Assembly (NCBI GenBank): GCA_011390275.1
Contig: JAABST010000035.1
Coordinates: forward strand, 1 to 45,179
Length of the DNA: 45,179 nucleotides
Reading direction: 5' to 3'
DNA from: Geitlerinema sp. S16
GTDB lineage: Bacteria > Cyanobacteriota > Cyanobacteriia > Cyanobacteriales > Geitlerinemataceae
How positions within the stretch are numbered: position 1 is the first letter of the stretch; each line of letters begins with the position of its first letter. The translations under genes and the position numbers were made by a program. The notes under the pieces are model-generated. The model was not told where the DNA came from. It did not search any database and saw only the letters and a program-made list of their open reading frames with translations. Positions 1-7,633 of the stretch are shown here, in pieces.

Positions 1-672
1 GCGATTTGCCAGTTGCGGATCATCTTTACCGAGAAACGTCGTCGCCCCGATCGAAAAGGCCGCTTGTTTTGGGAAACACCACAGCAAACCGCTCTCGATT
101 TGACCCAGACCAAACTCGACGAGGGGTCGATCATTGGGGTTTGCCTTCACATCGAGCATTGCCGCCAGTCGCAGCGTGGGACGTGCTGCACCGATCCAGT
201 TAATCGCGGCGCTACAGGCTCCGTCCGCGACGATCGCATACCGCGCGGTTAGCGATCCGGCCTCGGTTTGCACCGTCCATAATCGCTCTCCCTCCACATG
301 ACCTAAGACCGCTCCCGTTGCCGTTTCAAGCTTGACGATCGCCCCCGCCTCGATCGCCCGATCGCGCAGCAACGCATCGAAGCGATCGCGCCGCACCATC
401 CACATCGCCTGCGCCTCCTCCAGACGAATCGACACTGGATCATCATTTTTCCAGGTGTACTGTACGTCGCGTACGGTGTGGTCGATGACGGAGGTAAAGT
501 CAAAATCAAGCAGGCGAGCCACGCCCGGCGAGACGCCGCCGGTACAGTCGGAAATGCGTTGCGGATTGCCTGCAAGTGCGACCACACGATAGCCCGCGCG
601 TGCCAAACCGTAGGCCGCACTTGATCCCGCTGGCCCTGCCCCAAAAATTATGCAGTCGAAGGTGTCGATCAT
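1..672 (-). CDS. Geranylgeranyl reductase family FAD-dependent oxidoreductase, 5' part only
   Basis: The reading frame runs from ATG at 672 without a stop to the window edge, giving 224 residues. The N-terminus has a Rossmann FAD-binding motif, GAGPAGSSAAYGLARAG from residue 11. A second recognisable stretch, VADGACSAAINW, matches the conserved 'GADG..S.vR' region of the family. Geranylgeranyl-reductase-like flavoproteins saturate isoprenoid chains; the best-known member, ChlP, acts on the chlorophyll phytyl chain. This protein lacks enough sequence to tell ChlP from the paralogous family of unknown substrate, so no symbol is given. It lies downstream of frr on the same strand, separated by 297 bases, so it probably has its own promoter. 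Full members are usually close to 400 residues, so the C-terminal part lies left of the window. The family is sure, the substrate unknown. Confidence 0.85.
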   Translation of the reverse strand, partial: MIDTFDCIIFGAGPAGSSAAYGLARAGYRVVALAGNPQRISDCTGGVSPGVARLLDFDFTSVIDHTVRDVQYTWKNDDPVSIRLEEAQAMWMVRRDRFDALLRDRAIEAGAIVKLETATGAVLGHVEGERLWTVQTEAGSLTARYAIVADGACSAAINWIGAARPTLRLAAMLDVKANPNDRPLVEFGLGQIESGLLWCFPKQAAFSIGATTFLGKDDPQLANR

Positions 673-969
673 CAGAAGGTCAAGCCGGAAAACATAAGCA
701 AAAATAGTAGGTAAAAAACACGAGCAGGACTGACGCAAAAATATCGACGTTCGTAGGGGCATCCTGCAATGCGCCCACGGTATTGCCTGGGTTGTAGCCG
801 ATCCCTGCATCAGTTCTAACCGATCAAAAACGTAGACATTAGGGTGATAAAAAAATCGCGTCGCCTGAGCCTACGGGTAGAAACCGCTGGAGACAAAGGC
901 GATGCGATCGCGATATTCGGCTAGATTCAGGACTCGACCCAATCGGCAACCGTGGCCTTTTCGTTCAAT
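673..969. other. Intergenic spacer between frr and the flavoprotein gene
   Basis: No gene is visible in these 297 bases. Around 752-780 there is a stretch (GTAGGGGCATCCTGCAATGC) resembling a half of the common cyanobacterial dispersed repeat that begins GTAGGGGC. I see no clear terminator hairpin. Confidence 0.4.
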
Positions 970-1518
970 TTAAACCGTCATGATGTCTTTTTCTTTTTCA
1001 GCAAAAACATCTTCGATTTTTTTGACATAGCTATCGGTCAGCTTTTGGATATCATCCTGGGTTGATCGCGATTCATCTTCGGAAATTTCGCTGGCTTTTT
1101 CCTGCTTTTTAACGCTATCAATGCCATCACGACGAATATTCCGAATTGCGACCTTGCCCTCTTCCGCATATTTGGACGCCAGTTTCACCAGCTCTTTACG
1201 GCGCTCATTGGTCAGCGGCGGGATATTTAGACGGATGATTTTGCCGTCGTTATTCGGCGTTAGGCCAATATCGGACATCGAAATTGCACGCTCGATCGCG
1301 CTGATGCTGGTTTGATCAAACGGCTGAATGGCGATCGTGCTTGAATCCGGAATCGTGACCCCCGCCAAGCTTTTGAGCGGCGTCGATGCACCGTAATATT
1401 CCACGCTAATTCGATCGAGCAAGGCCGAATTGGCACGCCCGGTACGAATGGTATTAAACGAGCGTTGGGTGGCGTCGATCGCCTTACCCATTTTGTCTTC
1501 AACTTCAGCTAACTGCAC
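970..1518 (-). CDS. frr: Ribosome recycling factor
   Basis: Ribosome recycling factor splits post-termination ribosomes in the cytosol together with EF-G. The 182-residue product has the family's usual length. It carries the characteristic N-terminal block with [20 protein letters not shown], the central block with [13 protein letters not shown], and the helical C-terminal arm. The start is GTG at 1518, supported by a strong Shine-Dalgarno sequence TAGGAGGTTC just upstream. That start overlaps the end of pyrH by 14 bases, so translation is probably coupled. The pyrH-frr pairing is a widespread bacterial arrangement. Nothing is unusual about the protein. Confidence 0.97.
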   Translation of the reverse strand: MQLAEVEDKMGKAIDATQRSFNTIRTGRANSALLDRISVEYYGASTPLKSLAGVTIPDSSTIAIQPFDQTSISAIERAISMSDIGLTPNNDGKIIRLNIPPLTNERRKELVKLASKYAEEGKVAIRNIRRDGIDSVKKQEKASEISEDESRSTQDDIQKLTDSYVKKIEDVFAEKEKDIMTV

Positions 1519-2233
1519 AGGAACCTCCTACTGTCGTACCGATCGTTTCACCTGCAACCGCGCGGCTGATATTGCCACGCTCGAAGAGGTTGAAAACAAC
1601 GATCGGAATGTCATTTTCTTTACATAGTGCGATCGCGGTGCTGTCCATCACGCGCAGATCGTTCGCTAGAACGTGATTATACGTCAAGCTTTCAAAACGT
1701 TTCGCCTCGGGATGGGTTGCCGGATCGGCATCGTAAACGCCATCGACCTTCGTCGCTTTAAAAATGACGTCGGCGTCAATTTCAGCCGCTCGCAGGGCGG
1801 CAGTGGTATCGGTGGTGAAGAAGGGATTGCCGGAACCCGCACCGAAGACAACGATGCGACCTTTTTCAAGGTGGCGCATGGCGCGACGGCGGATATACGG
1901 TTCGGCGACCTCCTGCATGGCGATCGCGGTTTGAACGCGAGTGGGGACGCCCGCCTGTTCAAGAGCGTCTTGCAGGGTCATGGCATTCATCACCGTAGCA
2001 ATCATGCCGATGTAGTCAGCGGTCGCGCGATCCATCCCAGCGGCGGATGCTTTCACACCGCGAAAGATGTTTCCGCCCCCAACGACGATCGCGATTTGTG
2101 TCCCGCCTGCAATCACTTCGGCCACTTCCTGGGCAATGTTTTGGACGATCGTAGGGTCGATACCATACCCGAGATCCCCCATGAGGGCCTCCCCGCTAAG
2201 CTTGAGCAAAATACGCCGGTAAGCCTGTCCCAT
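1505..2233 (-). CDS. pyrH: UMP kinase
   Basis: UMP kinase phosphorylates UMP to UDP with ATP in the cytosol and is the first committed kinase of pyrimidine nucleotide supply. The 242-residue product starts [17 protein letters not shown], the amino-acid-kinase phosphate-binding segment. It continues with [10 protein letters not shown] and an aspartokinase-like core ([14 protein letters not shown]), ending VGGSCAVS. The ATG at 2233 is chosen over an in-frame upstream codon because the conserved N-terminus begins there. The upstream residues look non-coding and a purine-rich AGAGAGAA precedes the ATG. The gene ends inside the start of frr. Confidence 0.97.
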   Translation of the reverse strand: MGQAYRRILLKLSGEALMGDLGYGIDPTIVQNIAQEVAEVIAGGTQIAIVVGGGNIFRGVKASAAGMDRATADYIGMIATVMNAMTLQDALEQAGVPTRVQTAIAMQEVAEPYIRRRAMRHLEKGRIVVFGAGSGNPFFTTDTTAALRAAEIDADVIFKATKVDGVYDADPATHPEAKRFESLTYNHVLANDLRVMDSTAIALCKENDIPIVVFNLFERGNISRAVAGETIGTTVGGSCAVS

Positions 2234-2335
2234 GGTTCTCTCTGCTGCCCTCTTCCAGGGTGAAAATCGAGTCCAAATATACCAGGAATCGGGGTGATAC
2301 CCCGCAACTGGCCACAACCGCGATCGCGGCAAAAA

Positions 2336-3193
2336 TTAACGCGCGGCAAGCTGGGGGAAAGGGTCGAAAACCTGAGTTCCAAACACTTCGCAGGCGTTGC
2401 CGGGGCTTTCGATCAGTTTGAGTTTGTGCAGGGTTGCGCCGAGATCGGCGATCGGCGCTTCGAGTAAATCACGAATATGGAGGGCGAAATTTTCGTCGGT
2501 GGGGACGATCGCGCCATCGGCAAAGTAGGGAATGTCAGCATTTAGAAACGTATGGTCGAACGGTTCGGCGATACGGTCTTCCACAAGCTGCGTCAGCGCT
2601 CCGAGATCGACGCTCATGCCCGTGCGATCGTCCATCGTGCCGCGCACCGTCACTTCGAGATGGTAGTTATGGCCGTGGCCGTGGGGTCGGGCGCATTTGC
2701 CGTAGATGCGATCGTTTTCGTCGTCGCTCGCGCCGGGAATGGCCAGACGGTGCGCCGCGCTAAAGTGCGTCCGCAGCGATAAATAGACCTCGTTGCCGTT
2801 GCCGTAGTAGTCCGCCCACAAATCGGGATGTTCAAACAGTTGAATTTGGACGATCGGCAAATGGGGCGCGAGGCGCTGCCAGATTACTTTAGCGATATGT
2901 TCCGTCGTCGGTAGCGTCTGCTGAAACTCCGGCCATACGTCATTCAAAAACGAAAAATCCAGCGGCTCGGTGACTTCGCGCTTAATGTCGTGTTTGATGT
3001 CCGACAAATTCAGCACCATGCCATATTCATCAAGCTGACCCGCCATCGATACGAACAGCTCGTAGTTGTGTCCGTGGCCGGGAGCGTTGGCGCAGCGCCC
3101 AAAGCGATCGCGGTTTTCGGCTTCGGTGAGTTCCGGGAGCCAGTAACGATGGCTGGCGGAAAACTGGGCGCGGCGGTTGATAATACAGTCCAT
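2336..3193 (-). CDS. 6-pyruvoyl-tetrahydropterin/6-carboxytetrahydropterin synthase homologue with two tandem domains
   Basis: The 285-residue protein is a head-to-tail fusion of two PTPS/QueD domains. These enzymes act on dihydroneopterin triphosphate, in queuosine or pterin synthesis. Domain 1 (residues 1-135) shows His15, Cys34 and the pair His40/His42 in PGHGHNY. Domain 2 (136-285) shows His148, Cys167 and His173/His175 in PHGHGHNY. Three histidines per domain bind zinc and the cysteine is catalytic in the family. Domain 2 keeps the catalytic Asp-His pair (EPFDHTFLN), whereas domain 1 reads EPLDFSFLN with Phe80 in place of the His. I infer that domain 1 is catalytically weakened or structural. 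Whether the product feeds queuosine or a cyanobacterial pterin glycoside cannot be told. The ATG at 3193 gives an N-terminus that fits the family. Confidence 0.88.
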   Translation of the reverse strand: MDCIINRRAQFSASHRYWLPELTEAENRDRFGRCANAPGHGHNYELFVSMAGQLDEYGMVLNLSDIKHDIKREVTEPLDFSFLNDVWPEFQQTLPTTEHIAKVIWQRLAPHLPIVQIQLFEHPDLWADYYGNGNEVYLSLRTHFSAAHRLAIPGASDDENDRIYGKCARPHGHGHNYHLEVTVRGTMDDRTGMSVDLGALTQLVEDRIAEPFDHTFLNADIPYFADGAIVPTDENFALHIRDLLEAPIADLGATLHKLKLIESPGNACEVFGTQVFDPFPQLAAR

Positions 3194-3337
3194 GGGTTTG
3201 AGGCGAACCGAGAGGGTTTGTTAAGTTCTGTGACGTATTCGTATTGTAATGGGGAGTGCGTCGCGCTGGGGTGAAGCCGAGTTCAATGGGGCGGTTCTAG
3301 GCCATGATCGCGATAGTTGTGCTGGAGAGAGTTTGCG

Positions 3338-3655
3338 ATGAATGTTCGGTTGGTTGAATCGTTGGTTGAGGCGATCGCGTCGCTACCCGAGGATGAGTAC
3401 ACGTTGTTTCAGGTGGCGCTCGTCACAAAAATGGTACGCAAGACGCCGGGTGTCGCGGGTGGCCATGCCTGCATTCGGAACACGCGGATTGCGGTATGGA
3501 CATTGATTTCGTTCGCGCTGCAAGGAGCGAATGATACGGAATTGGCGTTGCATTTTCCGGGGTTGACTCAGTTTGATTTTGTGGCGGCGCGATCGTACTA
3601 CGAGGCGAATCGGGCTGAGATTGACGCGGCGATCGCCTCGCATGATTGCGAGTAG
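3338..3655 (+). CDS. DUF433 family antitoxin-like protein
   Basis: This 105-residue protein ends in a DUF433 domain, recognisable by GGHACIRNTRIAVWTLISFA followed by 'FPGLTQFDFVAARSYYEAN', a winged-helix-like DNA-binding fold. DUF433 proteins are predicted antitoxins that pair with DUF5615 PIN-like proteins, which is exactly the next gene, 9 bases downstream. The ATG at 3338 is chosen because GGAGAGAG lies a few bases upstream; a further in-frame codon at 3317 has no such support. As an antitoxin it would neutralise the partner and probably repress the shared promoter. Family assignment is confident, activity untested. Confidence 0.82.
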   Translation: MNVRLVESLVEAIASLPEDEYTLFQVALVTKMVRKTPGVAGGHACIRNTRIAVWTLISFALQGANDTELALHFPGLTQFDFVAARSYYEANRAEIDAAIASHDCE

Positions 3656-3664
3656 GTGGGAGGA

Positions 3665-4066
3665 ATGTCCAGCGTGTTTCGGTTTTATGCCAACGAAAAT
3701 TTATCGGCGCTTTTGGTCAAGGCTTTGCGCGATCGCGGCCATGATGTTTTAACTTCCTATGAGTCTGGTCGTGCCAATCAACGCATCCCTGATGATGGGG
3801 TGCTACGCGATGCCACGATCGATGGGCGGTGTGTGGTGACGTTTAATCGAGATGATTTTGTGGCGCTTCATCGTGGCGGAATGGAACATGCAGGGATTGT
3901 CATTTGCAAGGATGATCGCGATTGTGAGGGGCAAGCGCAGATATTGGAAGGTTGGTTGCGATCGCCACCGTGTTTAAACAATCGATGCTTACGGGTGCTG
4001 CGGCGTAATGAGCGAGGCAAGAGCCAGCCGGTTTGGGTGATTCAGGAGTATGGGCGATCGGGATAG
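3665..4066 (+). CDS. DUF5615 family PIN-like toxin candidate
   Basis: The 133-residue product begins with the DUF5615 signature: FRFYANENLSALLVKALRDRGHDV, then IPDDGVLRDATIDGRCVVTFNRDDF. The conserved acidic positions of PIN-like nucleases are Asn/Asp near residue 9, Asp in RDATIDG, and Asp in NRDDF. Such proteins are predicted RNases in toxin-antitoxin pairs with DUF433 partners, as here. The C-terminal 40 residues are basic and less typical. The ATG at 3665 overlaps its own GGGAGGA ribosome site closely. A GTG at 3656, immediately after the DUF433 stop, is an alternative start. The pair forms one transcription unit. Confidence 0.78.
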   Translation: MSSVFRFYANENLSALLVKALRDRGHDVLTSYESGRANQRIPDDGVLRDATIDGRCVVTFNRDDFVALHRGGMEHAGIVICKDDRDCEGQAQILEGWLRSPPCLNNRCLRVLRRNERGKSQPVWVIQEYGRSG

Positions 4067-4139
4067 TCTTGACACGACGCTTTTACAGGACTACCTGGCT
4101 ATGCCAGAGTGTCCCACCTCCAAGGATTATCACCCTCAA
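4050..4139 (+). pseudogene. Possible N-terminal scrap of a Uma2-family gene
   Basis: An ATG at 4050, overlapping the end of the DUF5615 gene, opens a frame whose early residues read TLLQDYLAMPECPTSKDY. This resembles the N-terminus of the intact Uma2 gene next door (LSLGDFLAMPETKPASEY). The similarity stops near 4139, where the 3' end of that convergent gene begins. I read it as the leftover start of a third Uma2 copy. The stretch is short, so chance resemblance is possible. Confidence 0.3.
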
Positions 4140-4141
4140 AA

Positions 4142-4720
4142 CTACACCTTGAGCCAAGCAAAAATATCGGTTACAGATAGTTGCCAATCATCCAAACCCG
4201 CCATCACCGCCATCGGTTCCGCCGGAGTCCGATCGAGCAAGTACACCTTCGGTAAACCAGACGCCTGAAACACCGATACAGACTTCGCTTGCGTATCAAT
4301 TAACCACCCCAACTCCGTCCCTTGGTTCAAACAAAAAATAATCTTCTCCATCACGATCGTGGCCGACTGATCCGGCGATAGAATCTCGATCGTCCAGTCC
4401 GGATAACGATCAAACCGATCCGCAATTTCTCCGTCCTCATCCAGCGGCAAATTTTCCCAACGTATCACCGCAATATCTGGAACTAGCGATCGGCCTGCAA
4501 ACGTGCAGCGTAACTCCGGCAGCGCATAGGCAATCTTGTTTGGCTTTGCTTGCTGATTGATCGCTCTCGCAAGCTCAAATTGAACAACACTATGTTTTCC
4601 TTTCGGCATTGACTTCTGAGTCACCATTCCATTGACATATTCGCTGGCCGGTTTTGTTTCTGGCATTGCCAAAAAGTCCCCCAAGCTGAGAATGTTCCCT
4701 TGCGTTTTTGTCGCGATCAT
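4142..4720 (-). CDS. Uma2 family endonuclease-like protein (DUF820)
   Basis: The 192-residue product belongs to the Uma2/DUF820 family, greatly expanded in cyanobacteria and built on a PD-(D/E)XK nuclease fold. Visible landmarks are the N-terminal FLAMPETKPASEYVNG, the central VPDIAVIRW (acidic metal site), and DWTIEILSPDQSATIVMEKIIFCLNQG, which supplies the Glu and Lys of the nuclease-like core. The C-terminus carries the usual W-L-I-D-(T) strand. Biological role is unknown; some members sit in mobile-element contexts. It diverges from a second Uma2 gene 122 bases away. Confidence 0.85.
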   Translation of the reverse strand: MIATKTQGNILSLGDFLAMPETKPASEYVNGMVTQKSMPKGKHSVVQFELARAINQQAKPNKIAYALPELRCTFAGRSLVPDIAVIRWENLPLDEDGEIADRFDRYPDWTIEILSPDQSATIVMEKIIFCLNQGTELGWLIDTQAKSVSVFQASGLPKVYLLDRTPAEPMAVMAGLDDWQLSVTDIFAWLKV

Positions 4721-4842
4721 GTTGAAGCTCGTGGTACGTGATATCTCAGTACAGGGACAAACGTGACATCTGACGTGAATTTACATTAAGTGTAAATCTG
4801 GCGATCATGGTAAACGATACTTTGTCGGAGAATTTGTCAACC

Positions 4843-5394
4843 ATGATTGCCGTTCCCAATTACTTCAGCCCCGACGAATACCTTCAGCTCGATCGCGATA
4901 ACCCCGTCCGCCACGAATATCGCCACGGCCTCGCCTACGCCATGGCCGGTGGAACCAGCGATCACTCACGTATTGCCGTTAATTTTCTGAGTCTAGTCAA
5001 CCCTCACCTCGACGATACCCCCTGTCGCCTCTACAACGGCGATATGAAGGTCAGTTATCAAGACGAGTTTTTTTACTATCCCGACGCCTTTGTGTCCTGC
5101 GATCCCCGCGATCGCCAGGACTCCCGAATCAAACGCTATCCCAAACTGATTCTCGAAGTCCTCTCCAAAAGCACCGAAGCGTTCGATCGAAACCAAAAAT
5201 TCGCCGACTACCAAAAACTCGATAGCCTCGAAGAATACATCTTAATTTCCCAAGACACCCGGCAGGTCGAATGTCGCCGTCGCACCCGTGATAACACCTG
5301 GGAAACAACCCTTTACCAAACCGGCGATCGCCTCACCCTCGCCAGCCTCGATCTCGAATTTGATCTCGATCGCCTCTACCGTAACCTCGACTAA
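4843..5394 (+). CDS. Uma2 family endonuclease-like protein (DUF820)
   Basis: The product, 183 residues from the ATG at 4843, is a second Uma2 protein only distantly similar to its neighbour. It starts MIAVPNYFSPDEYLQLDRDN, followed by RHEYRHGLAYAMAGGTSDHSRI. The nuclease-like core is seen in YYPDAFVSCD (Asp), LILEVLSKSTEAFDR (Glu) and NQKFADYQKLDSLEEYILI (Lys, Tyr). An ATG at 4807 would add 12 residues that do not look like the family, so the inner start is preferred. A GGAG lies 15 bases or so upstream. Function is unknown. The two adjacent diverged copies and a scrap of a third suggest an old duplication site. Confidence 0.85.
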   Translation: MIAVPNYFSPDEYLQLDRDNPVRHEYRHGLAYAMAGGTSDHSRIAVNFLSLVNPHLDDTPCRLYNGDMKVSYQDEFFYYPDAFVSCDPRDRQDSRIKRYPKLILEVLSKSTEAFDRNQKFADYQKLDSLEEYILISQDTRQVECRRRTRDNTWETTLYQTGDRLTLASLDLEFDLDRLYRNLD

Positions 5395-5507
5395 TCTCTC
5401 CAGCTCCGAGCTGAGTGAGTATTGAGAGCTTCAACCCGCCTTGCCTTTTTGGCTGATGCTTTACCATTAAATGTCTGTATTGCATCATTTCGGTTACCGA
5501 CATCACC

Positions 5508-6935
5508 ATGCCCCTCGAAGCCGCCGATCGCACCATTCCCCAGCCCATCGACAGCCCCCCCCGCATCTCGCTCCTGCTGATGTTTCGCCTCGGTCTATTT
5601 CAGCTCGGCCTGGGGATGATGTCCGTCCTCACCCTGGGCGTGATTAACCGAATCACGATCGACGAACTGGGCGTCTCCGCCTCGATCGCCGCCGGTGCGA
5701 TCGCCATGCACCAATTTGTCGCCCCAGCTCGCGTCTGGTTCGGCCAACTCTCCGACAGCAAACCCCTATTCGGGATGCACCGCACGGGCTATATCTGGCT
5801 CGGTGGCGTGGTGTTTACGGCGGTTTCTTTCGTGGCGGTGCAGGTGGTGTGGCAGTTAGGCGCAAGCTTGGAGGCGTCGGGCTGGAGCGGAGTAACCTAT
5901 GGCTGGGCAGGACTCCTTGCTGGGGTCTTCGCGGTGTATGGCCTAGCATTGAGTGCCAGCTCGACGCCGTTTGCGGCGCTGTTGGTGGATGTCTCCGACG
6001 ACGACAATCGATCGAAACTCGTCAGCGTCACCTGGTCAATGTTGATGATCGGGATCGTCATCGGCGCGATCGCCAGTAGCGTCATCCTCAAACAAGTCGG
6101 TCTTGATGCGCCGATCGAGCAGCTTCAAGCTTCGGTCAATCAACTGTTTACGATCGTGCCGATTGCCGTCGTTGGCCTCACCGCGATCGCCACCGTCGGC
6201 GTCGAACCCGTCTATTCGCGCTTTGCTCAACGATCACGACTCGTCGATCGCGAACAAAACCTCAGCTTCCGCGACGCACTCAAAGTCCTGACCGCCAGCC
6301 GTCAAACCGGGATTTTCTTTACCTTTTTGCTCGTGATGAGCGTCAGCCTGTTCATGCAAGACGCCGTGATGGAACCCTACGGCGGCGAGGTTTTCGGCAT
6401 GGAAGTGTCGGAAACCGCGCAGCTCAACGCCTTCTTTGGCATCGGAACCCTAATCGGCATCGCTGCGACGGGCTTTGCGATTATTCCACGCCTCGGCAAA
6501 CAGCGCACGGTTCGACTCGCCTGCTTCGGCGTCGCGATCGCCCTGCTCGGTTTCATCGCCGCAGGCGTCTCCGCCGTCCCCGAATCACTCATGCTCGCCC
6601 TCGGCATCTTCGGCCTCGCCTCCGGTGTCCTGACCGCCGGAGCGATCGGGCTAATGCTCGACCTCACCGCCGCCGAAACCGCCGGAACCTTCATCGGAGC
6701 CTGGGGACTCGCCCAGGCGATCGCGCGAGGAACCTCCACCGTCCTCGGCGGCACAATTTTGGACTTAGGTAAAGTCTTGTTTGATCAGCCGCTACTGTCC
6801 TACGGTTTGGTGTTCGCGGTGCAGGCTGTGGGTATGGGCTGCGCGATCGCCCTGTTACGCCGGGTCAACATTCAAGAATTTCAAGAGAACGCTCGTGCGG
6901 CCTTGTCCGCCGTCATGGAAGGCGAGCTAGATTAA
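5508..6935 (+). CDS. BCH/PucC family membrane carrier
   Basis: This 475-residue polytopic protein belongs to the PucC (BCH) branch of the major facilitator superfamily, whose members are linked to chlorophyll delivery or light-harvesting complex assembly. It shows about twelve hydrophobic segments. The first begins near residue 24 (LLLMFRLGLFQLGLGMM). It has the family-typical loop PARVWFGQLSDSKPLFGMHRTGYIW, and later STPFAALLVDVSDDDNRSKLV. The C-terminal half has TAGAIGLMLDLTAAETAGTFIGAWGLAQA. The function in cyanobacteria is not settled; the family assignment is firm. It stands alone, with 113 bases upstream and a long AT-rich spacer downstream. Confidence 0.88.
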   Translation: MPLEAADRTIPQPIDSPPRISLLLMFRLGLFQLGLGMMSVLTLGVINRITIDELGVSASIAAGAIAMHQFVAPARVWFGQLSDSKPLFGMHRTGYIWLGGVVFTAVSFVAVQVVWQLGASLEASGWSGVTYGWAGLLAGVFAVYGLALSASSTPFAALLVDVSDDDNRSKLVSVTWSMLMIGIVIGAIASSVILKQVGLDAPIEQLQASVNQLFTIVPIAVVGLTAIATVGVEPVYSRFAQRSRLVDREQNLSFRDALKVLTASRQTGIFFTFLLVMSVSLFMQDAVMEPYGGEVFGMEVSETAQLNAFFGIGTLIGIAATGFAIIPRLGKQRTVRLACFGVAIALLGFIAAGVSAVPESLMLALGIFGLASGVLTAGAIGLMLDLTAAETAGTFIGAWGLAQAIARGTSTVLGGTILDLGKVLFDQPLLSYGLVFAVQAVGMGCAIALLRRVNIQEFQENARAALSAVMEGELD

Positions 6936-7633
6936 CCTCAACTTAACCTTTAAGTCCGCTCAATTCCACTTCGTTCAAGTCACTCACAATTCAAACTCAG
7001 AATAAGACAAAAAAAGCGCTTATGGAGGAACTTAAGCGATTAATAGAGCTACGCAAATTTACCTAAAAAACAATTTTAAATCGCTCGAATTATATAAGAA
7101 TTTTTTAACTCGAAGATGCCTTGATGAGAGATTAATAATGAAATTGAGTTTAGGTTAATTTGTCTACAGACTAAATTGAAAAATTAAAGTTCCCCCGTAA
7201 CATGTTGATGATTTGGGAATTTATTCTGCTGATCGATTTGACGTACACGCGATCTTAAAAAAATGAAGCGCTTGTATCCGTATTACCAACAATTCTATCT
7301 CAATTTGCCGTATAGCCCTGAGAGACTCGTTTTGAGGTCATACTGACGCAAAAAAGAGACACTACCACTTAAAACGCCAGACCTCTTGATATAAAAGAGG
7401 TCTGGCGTTTTAAATGAACCTATTAACAGCATCTCAACATCGCTTAAATCCTAATTATTAAAATTAAATTAGTCCCATTTTTTAAGCTGTTACTAGCAAT
7501 TGTTTTTTGTCTTTTGCGTGTTAATACTGATAGACATATATCCAGTATATGCGTGTATAAACAGACCTCTTTACATCCTCAATACGCATGTTAGATTGAT
7601 GGCTGAAATCATTGTTTGAGTGTATCGGAATAT
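6936..7633. other. AT-rich spacer of about 700 bases
   Basis: No convincing gene is seen. Only very short frames occur, for example 14 codons from 7022 and 18 codons from 7203. The main structure is the long hairpin at 7369-7413. The base composition is much richer in A and T than the neighbouring PucC gene, and HIP1 octamers are absent. Confidence 0.5.
7369..7413. terminator. Long perfect hairpin, likely bidirectional terminator
   Basis: Two perfect 19-base arms (TTAAAACGCCAGACCTCTT and its complement) flank a 7-base loop, GATATAA. Each arm ends in TTTTAA when read outward, so it could terminate transcription in both directions. The core AGACCTCT is shared with other palindromes at 16877 and 22475, so it may also be a member of a dispersed repeat family. 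Confidence 0.6.

Noticed and set aside
673..780. Possible terminator or repeat after frr
   Set aside because: The GTAGGGGC stretch has no paired arm nearby, so it is mentioned only as a spacer feature.
1673..2263. 196-codon plus-strand frame opposite pyrH
   Set aside because: It is antisense to a clear UMP kinase and has no recognisable domain or ribosome site.
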